The position numbers and the translations under genes are program-made. Below are positions 9,043-20,186 of a DNA stretch of 64,000 nt, one piece after another; position 1 is the first letter of the stretch; each line of letters opens with the position of its first letter. The DNA is from Candidatus Symbiopectobacterium endolongispinus (lineage in GTDB: Bacteria; Pseudomonadota; Gammaproteobacteria; Enterobacterales; Enterobacteriaceae): assembly GCF_018777385.1 (NCBI RefSeq), contig NZ_JAFJYB010000004.1, forward strand, positions 558,001 through 622,000, read 5' to 3'. Under the pieces are notes generated by a model. It was not told the DNA's origin and made no database searches. It saw only the letters and a list, made by a program, of their open reading frames with translations.

Positions 9043-12000
9043 GCCTGATAAAGAAAATAGCCATTGGGGCCATCGCATTTTTGTTGTTGTTGCTCATCGC
9101 GCTGGCGGGGTTACTGTTTACCACGCCGGGGTTGCATTTGCTGCTTAATGGCGCGGCGCGTTGGGTACCGGGGTTGGGGATCGCCGAGGTGCAAGGCGGT
9201 TGGCGCGATCTGACACTGCGCGGTGTCAGTTATCAAACACCGGGTATCACGCTCAACGCTGGTGAGCTGCACCTCGCGTTGGAACTGGGCTGCCTGACGC
9301 GCAGTCAAATTTGTATCAATGATATTGGGCTACGCGATCTTGATGTCGTCATCGACAGCAGCGTCATGCCGCCGCCTGCGGAGACGCCTGCCCCCAGTGC
9401 GCCGGTGGGCGAACTGACGGCACCGTTCCCGATACGTCTTAGCCAACTAACACTCAACAATATCCGCGTTACGCTGGACGATACGGCGGTTTCGCTGGGT
9501 GAACTGCACACCGGTATGCACTGGGAAGGGCGCGCGTTGACCTTGCTGCCGACGCAAATCAATGCGCTGCTGGTGGCACTGACGAAAACCAAACCAGCAT
9601 CTACCGTTGCAGAAAGTACGTTGGTGGCCACCGAAGATGGCAAAGTCACCGCTTCTGAAGTGGGTGATATCGCCTCCGCGACGGCGCAGGCTGCTGCCGC
9701 ATCGCAACCTGAAGCAACGCCACCCGCACCGGAAAAAGTGGCGATGCCGCCCGCATTGGGCGAGCAGCTACAGGCGCTTTTTGCCAAGCCGCTGTTGCCG
9801 GCGTTACCCGTGTTCATGCTACCGCTTGATATAGACATCAGCGATTTGCGTGGTGAACACCTGCGACTGACTGGCGATCAAGATATCACCCTCACCACGC
9901 TGCAACTCAAAGCCGCTACCCAACAACAACATATTCAGTTGGAAAAACTGGCAATCCAGTCACCGCAAGGTGCCCTGCATGCGGCGGGCGAGGCCACGCT
10001 TAGCGATAACTGGCCGCTGTCTTTCGTTCTGAACGGGGTGGTGAATACCGCGCCGTTGAAAGGCGAGAAGATCAAACTGACGGTGGAGGGCAGCCTGCAT
10101 GACTGGCTGAACACCACGCTTAACCTGTCCGGGCCGCAGCGTGCGCTGCTTACCCTGAAAGCCCAGTTGGCCCAGCCTGAACTGCCGTTGGCGCTGACCG
10201 TGCAGTCTGAGCGTCTCGCCTGGCCGTTAACAGGAGAGGCGGAGTATCAGGTTAATAATCTGGCGTTAAGTCTGACCGGTAAGGCTACGGATTATGCCTT
10301 GAAGATCAACGGTGATATTCGCGGTAGCGCTGTGCCTCCCGCCACGCTGGCGTTGGAAGGCAAAGGCAATTTGCAGCAGTTTGATATAAGCCCGCTACGA
10401 CTCTCTGCGTTGCAAGGCACCACTGAATTGCGCACACTGGTGGACTGGAGCAAGGCCATCAGTTGGCGCAGCGAACTGGTACTTGATGGCATTAATACGG
10501 CGAAGCAATGGCCGGAATGGCCTGCGCGCATTGACGGCAAGATCAGTACGCGCGGCAGCCTGTACGGTGGTAACTGGCAGGTGGCGGTGACTGAACTGCG
10601 CCTGAACGGCAATATCAAGCAAAACAAATTGACGGCGCAAGGCTCGTTGAACGGCAATGCCGCAGGCCAGTGGCACATTCCCGGCATCAACCTGGCATTA
10701 GGGCGTAACCAGCTTGATGTTAAAGGCGATTTAGGTCAGCAATGGAAACTGGACGGCGTCATTGACGCCCCAGAGTTAAACGGCGCCTTGCCGGGGCTTG
10801 CGGGTCGCGTCGCTGGCACGGTAAGGCTGCGCGGCAATCAGACCGCACCGCAGCTATTGGCGGATCTCAACGCCACAGGGCTGCGCTGGCAGGGGTTATC
10901 GATCAATCGCCTGACGCTGGAAAGCGATGTGCGCTCGGATGCACAGGTCAATGGCCGAATGGCGTTGCGCGTTGAGCAATTGCAACAGGAAGGCGTGAAG
11001 GTTTCTTTGCTGACACTGAATGCGCAAGGTAATGAGCAGCAGCATCAGTTGCGCTTGAACGTGGAAGGGGAACCTGTCGCCGGACATCTGACCGTGACCG
11101 GGCACTTTTACAGAGCACAGCGGCGTTGGCGCGGTACGCTGGATCAAACTCAGTTCACTACGCCGGTGGGGGAATGGCGTTTGTCGCCCTCAATGTCGCT
11201 GGATTATCAGCAAGCGCTGGCGCGCATTACGCTCGGTGCACACTGTTGGCAAAACACGAATGCGGAGCTGTGCGTGCCGCGTGCCGTCGACATTGGCCCG
11301 AGCGGACAAGCCAGCGTGGTGTTAAACCGTTTTGATTTGAAGATGCTGGAACCGTTTTTGGGCGCAGACACTGCGCTGAGCGGCGTATTTACCGGCCGTG
11401 CTGATGTGGCCTGGCAACCGAACGGTGGGTTGCCACACGCAAAAATCGCACTCACCGGGAACAAGATTGCACTGCGTCAGCAGATGAACGACAACACGCT
11501 GCCAGTCGATTTTGACACTTTCACGTTGAACGCGGGCGTCGATCGCGGCCGCGCGACGCTGGGATGGCTCATCGCTATTCACAATAACGGCCAGTTCCGG
11601 GGTGATATTCAGGTGACGGACCCGCAGGGGCGACGCCAACTGGGCGGTGATATCGCCATCGACAAAATCTCCCTTGCGCTGCTGAATCCGGTGTTAAGTC
11701 GGGGGGAAAAAGCGGCGGGCATGCTGAACGGTGCGTTACGTGTGGGTGGTAATGTGCGTCAGTCGCAGCTGAACGGACAGCTGGCGCTGGAAGAGCTGGA
11801 TATCGACGGTCACTGGATGCCGGTCGATCTGACCGATGGCCGTTTGGCGGTGAACTTCAATGGTATGAGTTCTACGCTACAGGGCTTCCTGAAAACCACA
11901 CAAGGGCAGCTTAATCTTAACGGTGATGCGGATTGGCATCAGCCGGAAGTGTGGCGGGCACGTATTGCGGCGAAGGGCGATCGGGTGCGGGTGACGTTGC

Positions 12001-12908
12001 CGCCGACGGTGCGGCTTGATGTTTCCCCGGATATTGAGTTTGAAGCCATGCCGCAACTTTTCACGCTCAATGGTTCGGTCAGGGTGCCATGGGCGCGTAT
12101 TACCGTACAAGAGATGCCGGAAAATGCGGTGGATGTCTCCTCAGATGAAGTGCTGTTGGACGAACAACATCAGCCGCTAGCGCGTAAAAACGCTGCGATT
12201 CCTATCAACAGTAACCTGACCATTCGCGTAGGTGACGATGTGCGCCTTGATGCCTTTGGCCTGCGGGCCAGTTTGCAAGGTGACCTGAAAATGGTGCAGG
12301 ACGAGCGCGGTTTGGAGTTGAACGGCCAGATCAACATCCCTACCGAGCGTTTCAAGGCCTACGGACAGGATTTAATCGTGCAAAAAGGGATTCTGGTGTT
12401 CTCCGGGCCACCAGCCGAACCGAATTTGAACATCGAAGCGGTGCGCAACCCTGATAATACGGCGGATGGTGTGACTGCGGGTGTGCGTATCACCGGTGCG
12501 GCGAGCGCACCGCACATCGAGGTGTTTTCCACACCGACATTATCGCAGCAAGAAGCATTATCTTACCTGTTACGGGGTCAAGGGCTGGACAGCACCGGTT
12601 CAGACAGTAATATGATGACCTCGGCCTTAGTAGGGTTAGGGGTTGCGCAAAGTGGTCAAGTTGTGGGTAAAATCGGCGAGGCCTTTGGCGTAAGTGATTT
12701 AGCTCTGGATACACAGGGCGCTGGCGACGAATCTCAAGTTGTGGTCAGCGGTTACGTCCTCCCAGGCCTTCAGGTCAGATACGGCATTGGCATATTTGAC
12801 TCTTTAGCAACGTTGACGTTGCGTTATCGGTTAATGCCAAGACTCTATTTGGAAGCGGTGTCTGGTCTCGATCAGGCACTGAATGTGCTCTATCAGTTCG
12901 AGTTTTAG
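9039..12908 (+). CDS. tamB: TamB, inner-membrane-anchored bridge subunit of the TAM complex
   Basis: TamB spans the periplasm as a long beta-taco groove and partners TamA. It belongs to the AsmA-like bridge proteins proposed to move phospholipid to the outer membrane. The 1289-residue product has one N-terminal membrane segment (about residues 5-28, [20 protein letters not shown]), then repetitive beta-rich sequence. The C-terminal DUF490 domain includes [17 protein letters not shown] and [14 protein letters not shown] and ends in the aromatic residue expected for contact with TamA (LYQFEF). The ATG overlaps the tamA stop. No lesion is visible over 3.9 kb, which indicates retained selection. 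Confidence 0.96.
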   Translation: MSLIKKIAIGAIAFLLLLLIALAGLLFTTPGLHLLLNGAARWVPGLGIAEVQGGWRDLTLRGVSYQTPGITLNAGELHLALELGCLTRSQICINDIGLRDLDVVIDSSVMPPPAETPAPSAPVGELTAPFPIRLSQLTLNNIRVTLDDTAVSLGELHTGMHWEGRALTLLPTQINALLVALTKTKPASTVAESTLVATEDGKVTASEVGDIASATAQAAAASQPEATPPAPEKVAMPPALGEQLQALFAKPLLPALPVFMLPLDIDISDLRGEHLRLTGDQDITLTTLQLKAATQQQHIQLEKLAIQSPQGALHAAGEATLSDNWPLSFVLNGVVNTAPLKGEKIKLTVEGSLHDWLNTTLNLSGPQRALLTLKAQLAQPELPLALTVQSERLAWPLTGEAEYQVNNLALSLTGKATDYALKINGDIRGSAVPPATLALEGKGNLQQFDISPLRLSALQGTTELRTLVDWSKAISWRSELVLDGINTAKQWPEWPARIDGKISTRGSLYGGNWQVAVTELRLNGNIKQNKLTAQGSLNGNAAGQWHIPGINLALGRNQLDVKGDLGQQWKLDGVIDAPELNGALPGLAGRVAGTVRLRGNQTAPQLLADLNATGLRWQGLSINRLTLESDVRSDAQVNGRMALRVEQLQQEGVKVSLLTLNAQGNEQQHQLRLNVEGEPVAGHLTVTGHFYRAQRRWRGTLDQTQFTTPVGEWRLSPSMSLDYQQALARITLGAHCWQNTNAELCVPRAVDIGPSGQASVVLNRFDLKMLEPFLGADTALSGVFTGRADVAWQPNGGLPHAKIALTGNKIALRQQMNDNTLPVDFDTFTLNAGVDRGRATLGWLIAIHNNGQFRGDIQVTDPQGRRQLGGDIAIDKISLALLNPVLSRGEKAAGMLNGALRVGGNVRQSQLNGQLALEELDIDGHWMPVDLTDGRLAVNFNGMSSTLQGFLKTTQGQLNLNGDADWHQPEVWRARIAAKGDRVRVTLPPTVRLDVSPDIEFEAMPQLFTLNGSVRVPWARITVQEMPENAVDVSSDEVLLDEQHQPLARKNAAIPINSNLTIRVGDDVRLDAFGLRASLQGDLKMVQDERGLELNGQINIPTERFKAYGQDLIVQKGILVFSGPPAEPNLNIEAVRNPDNTADGVTAGVRITGAASAPHIEVFSTPTLSQQEALSYLLRGQGLDSTGSDSNMMTSALVGLGVAQSGQVVGKIGEAFGVSDLALDTQGAGDESQVVVSGYVLPGLQVRYGIGIFDSLATLTLRYRLMPRLYLEAVSGLDQALNVLYQFEF

Positions 12909-12910
12909 CG

Positions 12911-13252
12911 ATGCGAATTATTGTTTATGGCAGTTTACGACGCAAACAGGGAAACAGTCACTGGATGACGAACGCACAGTGGCTAGGGGATTGTCAACTC
13001 GGTGGTTACGAGATGTATGACCTTGGCCATTATCCTGCGGTGGTAGTCGGGGAGGGGGAAATTTTTTGCGAAGTTTATCGCATAAGCTCATCTATCCTGA
13101 CAGAACTCGATGCGCTAAAGCGTGATGGTCACGAATACAAGCGCGAGTTAATCAACACCCCGCTCGGGAGTGCGTGGATATATCTGTATCAACACTCGGT
13201 AACAGGGTTGCCGCGTATCGACAATGGCGATTGGCTGACGCGCGAGCAGTAA
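12911..13252 (+). CDS. ytfP: YtfP, gamma-glutamylcyclotransferase-like protein
   Basis: The 113-residue protein has the GGCT fold start MRIIVYGSLRRKQGNSHWM, with the YGSL substrate-binding loop. It matches E. coli YtfP in length and throughout. The enzymatic activity of YtfP is not firmly established. It starts two bases after the tamB stop, so it is co-transcribed with tamAB, as in relatives. Confidence 0.93.
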   Translation: MRIIVYGSLRRKQGNSHWMTNAQWLGDCQLGGYEMYDLGHYPAVVVGEGEIFCEVYRISSSILTELDALKRDGHEYKRELINTPLGSAWIYLYQHSVTGLPRIDNGDWLTREQ

Positions 13253-13359
13253 TGGTACTGGGTAGTTTGTAAATAAAAGCGTAACCGGCGCGGTGTAGGT
13301 TACGATTCACTTTCCTTGCACCATCCTTTCTCACGCCATTCTGTTATCCTTTTATTAAC

Positions 13360-13378
13360 AATAATGTTTCTCATTATC
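13360..13378. promoter_or_regulatory. Fur box upstream of the siderophore-interacting reductase gene
   Basis: The 19-bp sequence AATAATGTTTCTCATTATC keeps both outer arms of the Fur consensus (ATAATG and CATTATC) and differs mainly in the centre. It lies about 85 bp before the ATG at 13462, consistent with iron repression. Confidence 0.65.
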
Positions 13379-13461
13379 AATCTCGAGTGCTAAGGTAAAC
13401 GCCCCTTTTGGCCCGATATGGGGCCATTATGGTCGCCCCTGCGGATAAGATGAGAAAGGTC

Positions 13462-14369
13462 ATGGCAGAAAAACAGAAATACCGCATTTTTAAGTCGTGC
13501 TGGCGCATAAGGCTTACCTGACGCCTTCCCTGATGCGCTGTGTGTTCTCCGGTGAGTCAGTGCGTCAGATGAAAATGGATGCACCGGATCAACGCATCAA
13601 GCTGTTACTTCCTCCCGCCGATGGCGTTTTCCCCGAATTGCCTGACAGTGATGAGTGGTACCGTCAGTGGCTGGCGCTGCCCAAGGCGCTGCGGCCGGTG
13701 ATGCGCACCTATACCCTACGCGACGTGGATGCGGCTAACGGTGAAATGGCGGTAGAGTTTGTTGTTCATGGCACCGAAGGACCAGCGTTTGCCTGGGCAA
13801 TACAGGCGCAACCGGGGGATGCATTGCGCATTGTTGCGCCGTGCGTGGGAGATGATGAAGGTGATAGCGGCGGCTATGAGTGGCTTCCACCAGCGGAAAT
13901 GACCCATGCCTTGTTAATTGGCGATGAAACTGCATTGCCTGCTATCAAGGGCATTCTGGAACAACTGGCGCAGCGGTCGAATCCCGTGCAGGTGCAGGTA
14001 TTTATCGAAGTGCCGCTGGAGGCCGACTTTGTGGATATGAGCGCGTTTGCCTTTGCCGAGGTGCACTGGCTGCCGCGTAAGCCGCAGGGAGCTTCTTACG
14101 GTGAACGACTGTTGCACAGCGTGCGAGCACATGTACGTTTGCCGGATATTCGCCCGGAAGCAGAGACTACCGAATTGCACGAGTTGGCAGAAGGTGAATT
14201 GCTATGGGAGTCGGCCAGTCAGACGCACGGCCAATTTTTTGGCTGGGTGGCGGCGGAATCCTCGGTGGTGAAAAACCTGCGGCGTTACTTGTCCGGTGAA
14301 CGTCAGGTGCCACGCGATATCATCACGTTTATGGCTTACTGGAGCCGCGAACGGCAGCGGGATCTTTGA
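13462..14369 (+). pseudogene. Siderophore-interacting (SIP/ViuB/YqjH-type) ferric-chelate reductase, frameshifted near the start
   Basis: SIP-family flavoenzymes reduce ferric siderophores in the cytoplasm to release iron. ATG 13462, with a GAAAGG site upstream, reads MAEKQKYRIFK and then leaves frame at about 13491. One extra A would join it to VVLAHKAYLTPSLMRCVF, the typical first strand of the FAD-binding barrel. Later parts are normal: TYTLRDVD (R-x-Y-T FAD motif, about 13707), FVVHG, GDALRIVAPCVG and the C-terminal SSVVKNLRRYL. The remaining frame could only start at GTG 13497, inside the first strand and without a ribosome site. The gene lies between ytfP and ppa, where E. coli has none, so it is an accessory insertion. 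Confidence 0.72.
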
Positions 14370-14437
14370 CTGTGCGCTGAAAAGAAAATGGTGAGGAGAT
14401 CCCCGCTGTTAGATACGTTGCGCAGTGCGCTACACGC

Positions 14438-14965
14438 TTATTTTTTTGCGCGTTCGAAGGAGGCAACGATCTCGGCTTTGGCCGCGCCCACGTTTCCCCA
14501 ACCTTCTACTTTCACCCATTTGCCTTTTTCCAGCGCTTTGTATTGCTTGAAGAAGTGGGCGATTTGGCCACGCAGCAGTTCCGGCAGGTCGTTCACATCC
14601 TTGATGTTATCGTATTCTTTGCTCAGCTTGGTGTGCGGCACGGCAACCACTTTAGCATCTTCACCGGATTCGTCGGTCATTTTCAGTACGCCAACCGGAC
14701 GGCAGCGGATCACTGAACCGGGTTGCAGCGGATAAAGGGTCGGTACCAGTACGTCAACCGGGTCACCGTCCAGAGACAGGGTGTTGTTGATGTAGCCGTA
14801 GTTGCACGGGTAGAACATGGCCGTTGCCATGAAACGGTCTACAAACAGGGCACCGGTTTCTTTATCGACTTCGTACTTGATGGGGTCAGCGTTGGCCGGG
14901 ATCTCAATGACTACATAGATATCATCCGGCAGTGATTTACCCGCCGGGACGTTGATCAAACTCAT
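14438..14965 (-). CDS. ppa: Inorganic pyrophosphatase
   Basis: This family I soluble enzyme hydrolyses pyrophosphate and drives biosynthetic reactions forward. The 175 residues match the E. coli length. Metal-binding motifs are present: [17 protein letters not shown], the active-site DGDPVDVLV signature with its three Asp residues, and DEDAK-like [11 protein letters not shown]. It is essential in enterics and shows no lesion. It follows ytfP as in E. coli apart from the inserted reductase. Downstream, however, it is followed by plsY, a junction not seen in E. coli. Confidence 0.97.
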   Translation of the reverse strand: MSLINVPAGKSLPDDIYVVIEIPANADPIKYEVDKETGALFVDRFMATAMFYPCNYGYINNTLSLDGDPVDVLVPTLYPLQPGSVIRCRPVGVLKMTDESGEDAKVVAVPHTKLSKEYDNIKDVNDLPELLRGQIAHFFKQYKALEKGKWVKVEGWGNVGAAKAEIVASFERAKK

Positions 14966-15059
14966 GTCTGTTTCCTTTTTTCTAACGTCAGAAATGGAGT
15001 GGCGGCCATTATAGCCAACCCATTGGTAAAGTGCTGCGGTTTTTCAATCTCAGTGGCGT

Positions 15060-15686
15060 TTAGTCAGCGTCATCGTTTGGCGGGGTCTCTTCTTTGCTAC
15101 GGCGCTTCCAAATCTTGCTTTCCTGCCCGCGCCACAGACGTTGAATATTGTCGTGATGCCGCATCAGGATCAGGCAAGAGAGCATGGCTACCGGAAAGGT
15201 GAACTGGGGTTTAAACCACCACACATAAAAGGGCGCGATCAGCGCACTCACGATGGCACCGAGGGAGGAATAGCCGCTAAGCAGTACGGTAAGCAGCCAG
15301 GTGACGGTCATCACACCGGTCAGATCCCAGCCGACAGGCGCGATGGCACCAAACGCAGTTGCCACGCCTTTCCCGCCGCGAAAACGGAAAAATACCGGAT
15401 AGATATGGCCCAAACAGGCGGCAATCGCGGTAATACCAAGATAAAGCGGTGTGACGTCAAGCGCATAAGCGCCCCAGACCGGTAACATGTCTTTCAGCAC
15501 GTCAAACACCAATACGGTAGCGGCGGCGGCTTTGCCTCCGATACGTAATACATTCGTCGCGCCGGGATTTCCTGAACCATGCTGGCGTGGATCGGGCAGA
15601 CCCGCGATGCGGCACACCAGAATCGCACTGGAGATGGAGCCGCACAGATACGCGAAAATTATCATGCCAAGCGCGGTAGCACTCAT
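15060..15686 (-). CDS. plsY: PlsY, acyl-phosphate glycerol-3-phosphate acyltransferase
   Basis: PlsY is a polytopic inner-membrane enzyme that acylates glycerol-3-phosphate from acyl-phosphate at the first step of phospholipid synthesis. ATG 15686 ([17 protein letters not shown]) gives 208 residues, close to E. coli; the upstream frame to 15776 is unlikely to be translated. The conserved motifs [29 protein letters not shown] and the C-terminal [16 protein letters not shown] are all present. It is divergent from folB, as in E. coli. Confidence 0.95.
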   Translation of the reverse strand: MSATALGMIIFAYLCGSISSAILVCRIAGLPDPRQHGSGNPGATNVLRIGGKAAAATVLVFDVLKDMLPVWGAYALDVTPLYLGITAIAACLGHIYPVFFRFRGGKGVATAFGAIAPVGWDLTGVMTVTWLLTVLLSGYSSLGAIVSALIAPFYVWWFKPQFTFPVAMLSCLILMRHHDNIQRLWRGQESKIWKRRSKEETPPNDDAD

Positions 15687-15790
15687 AACGCGGTTCCGTT
15701 GAATAAAGGTCGTTTTACAGTTGCCATCCGTGGATAATACGCATATTCCGGCGGAAGTGATACCAAACAGCGCCAAAAACAGAGAATGAC

Positions 15791-16147
15791 GTGATGGATA
15801 TTGTATTTATAGAAGAACTTACCGTGATTGCCACTATCGGCGTTTACGACTGGGAACAAACCATTTCGCAAAAGCTGGTGCTCGATATCGAAATGGGCTG
15901 GGATAACCGCAAGGCCGCCGCAAGCGACGATGTAAATGACTGCCTCAGCTATGCCGATGTCAGTGACGCGGTGATTGCCCATGTATCCAGTCAGCCGTTT
16001 GCGCTGGTCGAGCGCGTGGCAGAAGAAGTGGCGCAATTGCTGATGCAGCGCTTTGCTATTCCTTGGCTGCGTATCAAAGTGAGCAAACCGGGTGCAGTCG
16101 CGCAGGCACGCCAGGTGGGCGTAGTGATCGAGCGCGGCACACGGTAA
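15791..16147 (+). CDS. folB: Dihydroneopterin aldolase FolB
   Basis: FolB cleaves 7,8-dihydroneopterin in folate synthesis. The 118 residues begin [22 protein letters not shown], with the conserved Glu of the active site, and end with the region [14 protein letters not shown] carrying the catalytic Lys. The protein forms a cytoplasmic octamer in this family. Its start lies about 100 bp from the divergent plsY start, and a hairpin terminator follows it. Confidence 0.95.
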   Translation: MMDIVFIEELTVIATIGVYDWEQTISQKLVLDIEMGWDNRKAAASDDVNDCLSYADVSDAVIAHVSSQPFALVERVAEEVAQLLMQRFAIPWLRIKVSKPGAVAQARQVGVVIERGTR

Positions 16148-16239
16148 ATGCGTACGGGTTTGCACATGTGGTTTTTTTTATGAATCTTTTTTGTCAGTGA
16201 AACTAACATCGCGTTTTTTAGTCTATTGTGGTGGTGTTT

Positions 16240-16275
16240 AAAGTGGCGCACGCGGACAGCGTAGCCACTTTTTTT
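16240..16275 (+). terminator. Rho-independent terminator after folB
   Basis: Inverted repeat AAAGTGGC / GCCACTT with a 16-base loop is followed by seven T residues, between folB and bacA. Confidence 0.7.
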
Positions 16276-16319
16276 ATGGGTGCTTCTTTTATTTCGGTTC
16301 GGGAAGGCAGGGCGCGAGC

Positions 16320-17138
16320 ATGACAGATCTTCACACGCTGGTGGTGGCATTTATTCTTGGGGTTGTTGAAGGGTTAACGGAGTTTTTGCCCGTGTCATCG
16401 ACGGGGCACATGATTATTGTTGGCAGTTGGTTGGGGTTTGATGATGAGAAGGCGAAAACCTTCGAAGTCATTATACAATTGGGCTCTATCCTGGCGGTCG
16501 TCGTGATGTTTTGGCGTCGTCTGTTTGGGCTGATCGGGATCCACTTTGGTGCCGTGCCCCATGAAGGACGCAGTAACGATCGTCTGAAACTGGGGCATAT
16601 TCTGCTGGCGATGATCCCGGCGGTGGTGTTGGGATTGGTGTTTCACAGCACTATCAAGTCACTGTTTAATCCGCAGAATGTGATGTATGCCTTGATTGTT
16701 GGCGGTTTCCTGCTGCTGGCGGCGGAGTGGCTGAAGCCGAAGACGCCGCGTGCCAGCGGATTGGATGATATCACCTATCGCCAGGCATTTATGATTGGCT
16801 GTTTTCAATGTCTGGCGCTGTGGCTGGGATTCTCCCGTTCGGGCGCGACCATTTCCGGCGGGATGCTGGTGGGTGTCAGCCGTTGCGCCGCCTCTGAGTT
16901 CTCCTTTATTTTGGCGGTGCCAATGATGATGGGCGCGACGGTGCTGGATATGTATAAAAGCTGGCATTTCCTGTCGCTGGCCGATGTGTCGATGTTCGCC
17001 GTGGGCCTTATCACCGCGTTTCTGGTTGCGCTGGTCGCTATCAAAACCTTCCTGAAACTGATCAAACGCATTTCGTTTGTCCCGTTCGCGATTTACCGCT
17101 TCTTCGTGGCGGGCGTTGTCTATCTGGTGTTCTTCTGA
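16320..17138 (+). CDS. bacA: Undecaprenyl-diphosphatase BacA/UppP
   Basis: This integral membrane enzyme recycles undecaprenyl pyrophosphate, the lipid carrier for peptidoglycan and surface glycans. The 272 residues carry both diagnostic motifs: [17 protein letters not shown] (about residues 17-33) and the phosphatase loop [16 protein letters not shown] (about 160). About eight hydrophobic helices are visible. Length and sequence match the family. It is convergent with the Crp/Fnr regulator, with only one base between the stops. Confidence 0.96.
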   Translation: MTDLHTLVVAFILGVVEGLTEFLPVSSTGHMIIVGSWLGFDDEKAKTFEVIIQLGSILAVVVMFWRRLFGLIGIHFGAVPHEGRSNDRLKLGHILLAMIPAVVLGLVFHSTIKSLFNPQNVMYALIVGGFLLLAAEWLKPKTPRASGLDDITYRQAFMIGCFQCLALWLGFSRSGATISGGMLVGVSRCAASEFSFILAVPMMMGATVLDMYKSWHFLSLADVSMFAVGLITAFLVALVAIKTFLKLIKRISFVPFAIYRFFVAGVVYLVFF

Positions 17139-17139
17139 C

Positions 17140-17868
17140 TCAGAACTGGCGCTGTGCCTGTGCGGCCAACGCGCGCAGGTAGTCCAGATTGCATAACGTG
17201 ATGTAACTGGCGCGGCAGGTGATGTAACCCTGCCGCTGCCACTCCGCCATCAGGCGGCTCAAGGTTTCTGCGCGAATACCCAACTGTGTTGCCAACTGTC
17301 CGCGATTGAGCGGTAGTCGAACCTGCGCGTTTGGCTGGGTATCTTGCCGGGAGCGATGTAGACGCAGCAGGTAATCCGCCAACCGTTCGCCCGCCGAACT
17401 GGAGGTCAGCCAGTCGATCTGGTTGATGGTGGCGTAAAGCTTCTGGCTGAGGTTGCCCAGCAGTTGTAGCGCCAGCGTCGGCCGTTGCAGACAAAACTGA
17501 TGCAGCGTCTCTCGCGGAATCAATATTGCCTGTCCTGCGCTGAGTGCCCGAATGTTCATCGGGAAGCGACCGTGCTCCATAAAAACGGCGGCGAGCGCCA
17601 CCCATTCGCCGCGTACAAACTGCCCGAAGACCTTGTCATCCCCCTGATAGGTATGGCGAAACGCCTGTAGTTCACCCTGTTCCACCAGCGGACAGTAGCG
17701 CATCTTATCCCCTTCGCGAAACAGCATTTCCCCTGCCTGAAAGCGGATACGACAGCATGCGCGCTGTAAGACGAGCACCACCGCTTCAGGCTCGTTGCGT
17801 AGCCACTGATGGGAAAACAGCACCTCGCAATGTTCCTCTGTCGGTAGGGGTATTTTGACAAACGTCAT
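17140..17868 (-). CDS. Crp/Fnr-family transcriptional regulator
   Basis: The protein has an N-terminal cyclic-nucleotide-binding-like beta barrel (FQAGEMLFREGDKMRYCPLVEQGELQ) and a C-terminal winged helix-turn-helix (RGQLATQLGIRAETLSRLMAEW). ATG 17868 is preferred because GTGAGG lies just before it; a GTG at 17883 is possible. There is no N-terminal Fnr-type four-Cys cluster, so the ligand is unknown. A methyltransferase gene is divergent from it, and a Fur-like site lies between them. I do not recognise a specific named regulator. Confidence 0.85.
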   Translation of the reverse strand: MTFVKIPLPTEEHCEVLFSHQWLRNEPEAVVLVLQRACCRIRFQAGEMLFREGDKMRYCPLVEQGELQAFRHTYQGDDKVFGQFVRGEWVALAAVFMEHGRFPMNIRALSAGQAILIPRETLHQFCLQRPTLALQLLGNLSQKLYATINQIDWLTSSSAGERLADYLLRLHRSRQDTQPNAQVRLPLNRGQLATQLGIRAETLSRLMAEWQRQGYITCRASYITLCNLDYLRALAAQAQRQF

Positions 17869-17910
17869 TGGTGCCTCACTCACGGGGTTCTACAGTATCT
17901 GACATCAAAT

Positions 17911-17929
17911 GGAAATAATAATCATTTGC
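17911..17929. promoter_or_regulatory. Possible Fur box between regulator and methyltransferase
   Basis: The sequence GGAAATAATAATCATTTGC agrees with the 19-bp Fur consensus at 14 positions by eye, including the central ATAATCATT. It lies in the shared promoter region of two divergent genes. Iron control is an inference. Confidence 0.4.
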
Positions 17930-17978
17930 TTGTTTTCAGCAAGCACCTGAGCACGGTAATCGCTAGTAGGACGTAAGC

Positions 17979-18734
17979 ATGTCAGAGAAACTGGCGGGAC
18001 ATAAATTTCTGGCGAGGTTAGGTAAAAAGCGCCTGCGCCCCGGCGGACGTGCGGCCACCGAGTGGTTGATGCAGCAGGGCGCGCTAACGCCATCGACGCG
18101 TATTCTGGAAGTGGCGTGTAATATGGGCACCACCGCCATTGAGATGGCGCAGCGTTACGGGTGCGCTATCGTCGGGGTGGATATGGACAAAGCGGCATTA
18201 CAGCAAGCACGGCACAACATTCTGGCTGCTGGCGTCGAAGGGCGTGTGACGGTGATGTAAGCGAATGCCTTGGCATTACCGTTCCCTGATAACCACTTTG
18301 ACGTGGTGATTAACGAAGCGATGCTCACCATGTACGCCGACAAAGCCAAGCGCCCGCTGATTCAGGAATATTTACGCGTGCTAAAACCCGGAGGGCGGTT
18401 GCTGACCCATGACATCATGCTGCTGCCGCAGGCCTCGGGTGATGTCACGGCGCAGATGCGCGCGGCAATCAATGTCAACGTCCAGCCGTTAACGCTGGCG
18501 GGGTGGCGCAACCTGTTTCTTGAAAGTGGTTTCAGCCGGGTGGAGAACGCGCAGGGGGCGATGACGTTGATGACGCCGTCTGGCATGATTTACGATGAAG
18601 GTTGGGGTGGCGCGGCAAAGATTGTGCGCGACGCGTTGAAGGCGGAAAACCGCGCAACCTTCCTTCGGCTGTTTCGCACCTTCCGCCGCTAACGGCACCA
18701 GCTTAACTATATTGCGGTCTGTAGCACGAAATAA
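17979..18734 (+). pseudogene. Class I SAM-dependent methyltransferase with two in-frame stops
   Basis: The SAM-binding motif I is ILEVACNMGTTAIEMA (about residue 44) and the next strand ends in VGVDMDKAAL. TAA at 18258 (codon 94) interrupts the fold just before ANALALPFPDNHFDVV, which continues in the same frame; Gln to stop is the likely change. A second TAA at 18690 precedes RHQLNYIAVCSTK and a final TAA at 18732. That tail resembles the usual last strand of such enzymes, so two independent nonsense changes are likely. The substrate is unknown. The pairing with a divergent Crp/Fnr gene suggests that regulator controlled it. Confidence 0.8.
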
Positions 18735-18739
18735 GCCAC

Positions 18740-19981
18740 TTACGGGGTCGAAGCGGGAATTTTCTGCACTTTCCACGCGGTAAGCGCTGCAATACGTCGC
18801 CGGTGCAGCTCATCACGCACGCCGATACCCTGAAAACCGTCGGCCACGACTGAGCCACTGGTAACGGCGCAGGCAACGGTGAAGGCCTCGCGCAGGTAGT
18901 CGCTTTGCGGATAGGGGGATTCTTCAAAACCGGTGCGGCCACGGGCATCCGCTTCACTGGTGAGCACCAACTTCTCCAGCCGTTCCGGCTTGCGCCATAC
19001 GTCCAGCGCATCAAACAGCTTCATCAGCATTTTGGGCTGCAATACCGTTACGGTGTGCGCCAGGTCATGATATTCCGCTACCAGCTTAGCCAGGTCGCGC
19101 AGCGCATTAGGTACACGTAAGCGCTGGCACAGTTGCTCCACCAGTTTCACGCCCGCCGGGCCGTGTCCGTGGTGACGTGGCCAGAGCGCGGGCGGCGTCA
19201 GCGCTTTTCCCACATCGTGGCACAGCGTGGCAAAGCGTACATCGATCTCGGGGGTGAGGCGAGCGGCAATCATCAGGGTCATCAGGGTATGAACGCCACT
19301 GTCGATTTCCGGGTGCCATTGTGCCGGGGCCGGTACGCCATACAGATTGTCGATTTCGGGAAACAACACTGCCAGCGCAGCGCAGTCGCGCAGCACCTGA
19401 AAATAGACCTGAGGCGAGCGGGTTGCCAGCGCCTTTTCTGTCTCTTTCCACACCCGTTCGGGCGTAAGAAAAGCCAACTCGCCCTCGCGCGTCATAAATT
19501 GCATCATCGCCAGCGTTTCCTCCGCGATGTGAAAACCGAGATGGGCAAAACGCGCGGCAAAGCGCGCCACGCGTAGTACGCGTAGCGGATCTTCCTGAAA
19601 AGCCGGAGAGACATGGCGCAGCAGACGCTGCTGCAGATCGTAACGGCCGTGATAGGGATCAACCAACTCACCCTCTGCGGTTTGGGCGATGGCGTTGATG
19701 GTCAGATCGCGCCGCAGCAGATCCGCTTCCAGCGTAACATCGGGTGCGGCATGGCAAATAAAGCCGGTATAGCCGTTACCCGATTTGCGTTCAGTACGCG
19801 CCAGCGCATACTCTTCTTTGCTTTCCTGGTGCAAAAAGACGGGAAAATCCCGCCCGACCTGCTGGTAGCCAAGCGCCAACATCTGTCCCGGTGTGGCACC
19901 CACCACCACCCAGTCACGTTCTGACACTGGGAGATCGAGTAAGGCGTCCCGCACTGCGCCGCCAACCAGATAACTCTTCAA
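18740..19981 (-). CDS. cca: Multifunctional CCA-adding enzyme (tRNA nucleotidyltransferase)
   Basis: Cca adds or repairs the 3' CCA of tRNAs. The 413 residues start [15 protein letters not shown] (nucleotidyltransferase GG motif), followed by ERDWVVVG with the metal-binding acidic pair and [11 protein letters not shown]. The neck region and an HD phosphohydrolase domain ([15 protein letters not shown], about 253) follow. Length equals the enteric family. The gene converges on the methyltransferase pseudogene and shows no lesion. Confidence 0.96.
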   Translation of the reverse strand: MKSYLVGGAVRDALLDLPVSERDWVVVGATPGQMLALGYQQVGRDFPVFLHQESKEEYALARTERKSGNGYTGFICHAAPDVTLEADLLRRDLTINAIAQTAEGELVDPYHGRYDLQQRLLRHVSPAFQEDPLRVLRVARFAARFAHLGFHIAEETLAMMQFMTREGELAFLTPERVWKETEKALATRSPQVYFQVLRDCAALAVLFPEIDNLYGVPAPAQWHPEIDSGVHTLMTLMIAARLTPEIDVRFATLCHDVGKALTPPALWPRHHGHGPAGVKLVEQLCQRLRVPNALRDLAKLVAEYHDLAHTVTVLQPKMLMKLFDALDVWRKPERLEKLVLTSEADARGRTGFEESPYPQSDYLREAFTVACAVTSGSVVADGFQGIGVRDELHRRRIAALTAWKVQKIPASTP

Positions 19982-20006
19982 TACAAACTCCTGGCTTTAC
20001 TCATCC

Positions 20007-20092
20007 GATCATTCCCGTGTAAGCGGGAATCTCTTACAGGCCAAACGCATTCCTTCTGCAAGAGGTTCCCGGTCTGCGCCGAGGATGATGGG
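20007..20092. repeat. Dispersed REP-like palindromic repeat
   Basis: The element starts with a small palindrome (ATTCCCGTGTAAGCGGGAAT), then CTCTTACAGG and a divergent copy of the arm, and ends GAGGATGATGG. A closely related copy lies at 62725-62808 and the first palindrome alone at 48338-48362. All are intergenic. Confidence 0.7.
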
Positions 20093-20186
20093 AGCACTAC
20101 GTTAACATAAGGTTAATAGTTACATACCCATCGGCCTGCCGCAATCTATGCCGCAAGCCAATGTGATTTGTGATGTGGCTTACGTC

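Noticed and set aside
15060..15776. Longer plsY starting at 15776
   Set aside because: The extra 30 residues have no family support and overlap the folB promoter region; 15686 matches PlsY starts.
19920..19935. Possible catalytic change in cca (Glu-Arg-Asp instead of Asp-Arg-Asp)
   Set aside because: Other enteric Cca proteins, as I recall from Yersinia, also have Glu-x-Asp here, so it is natural variation.
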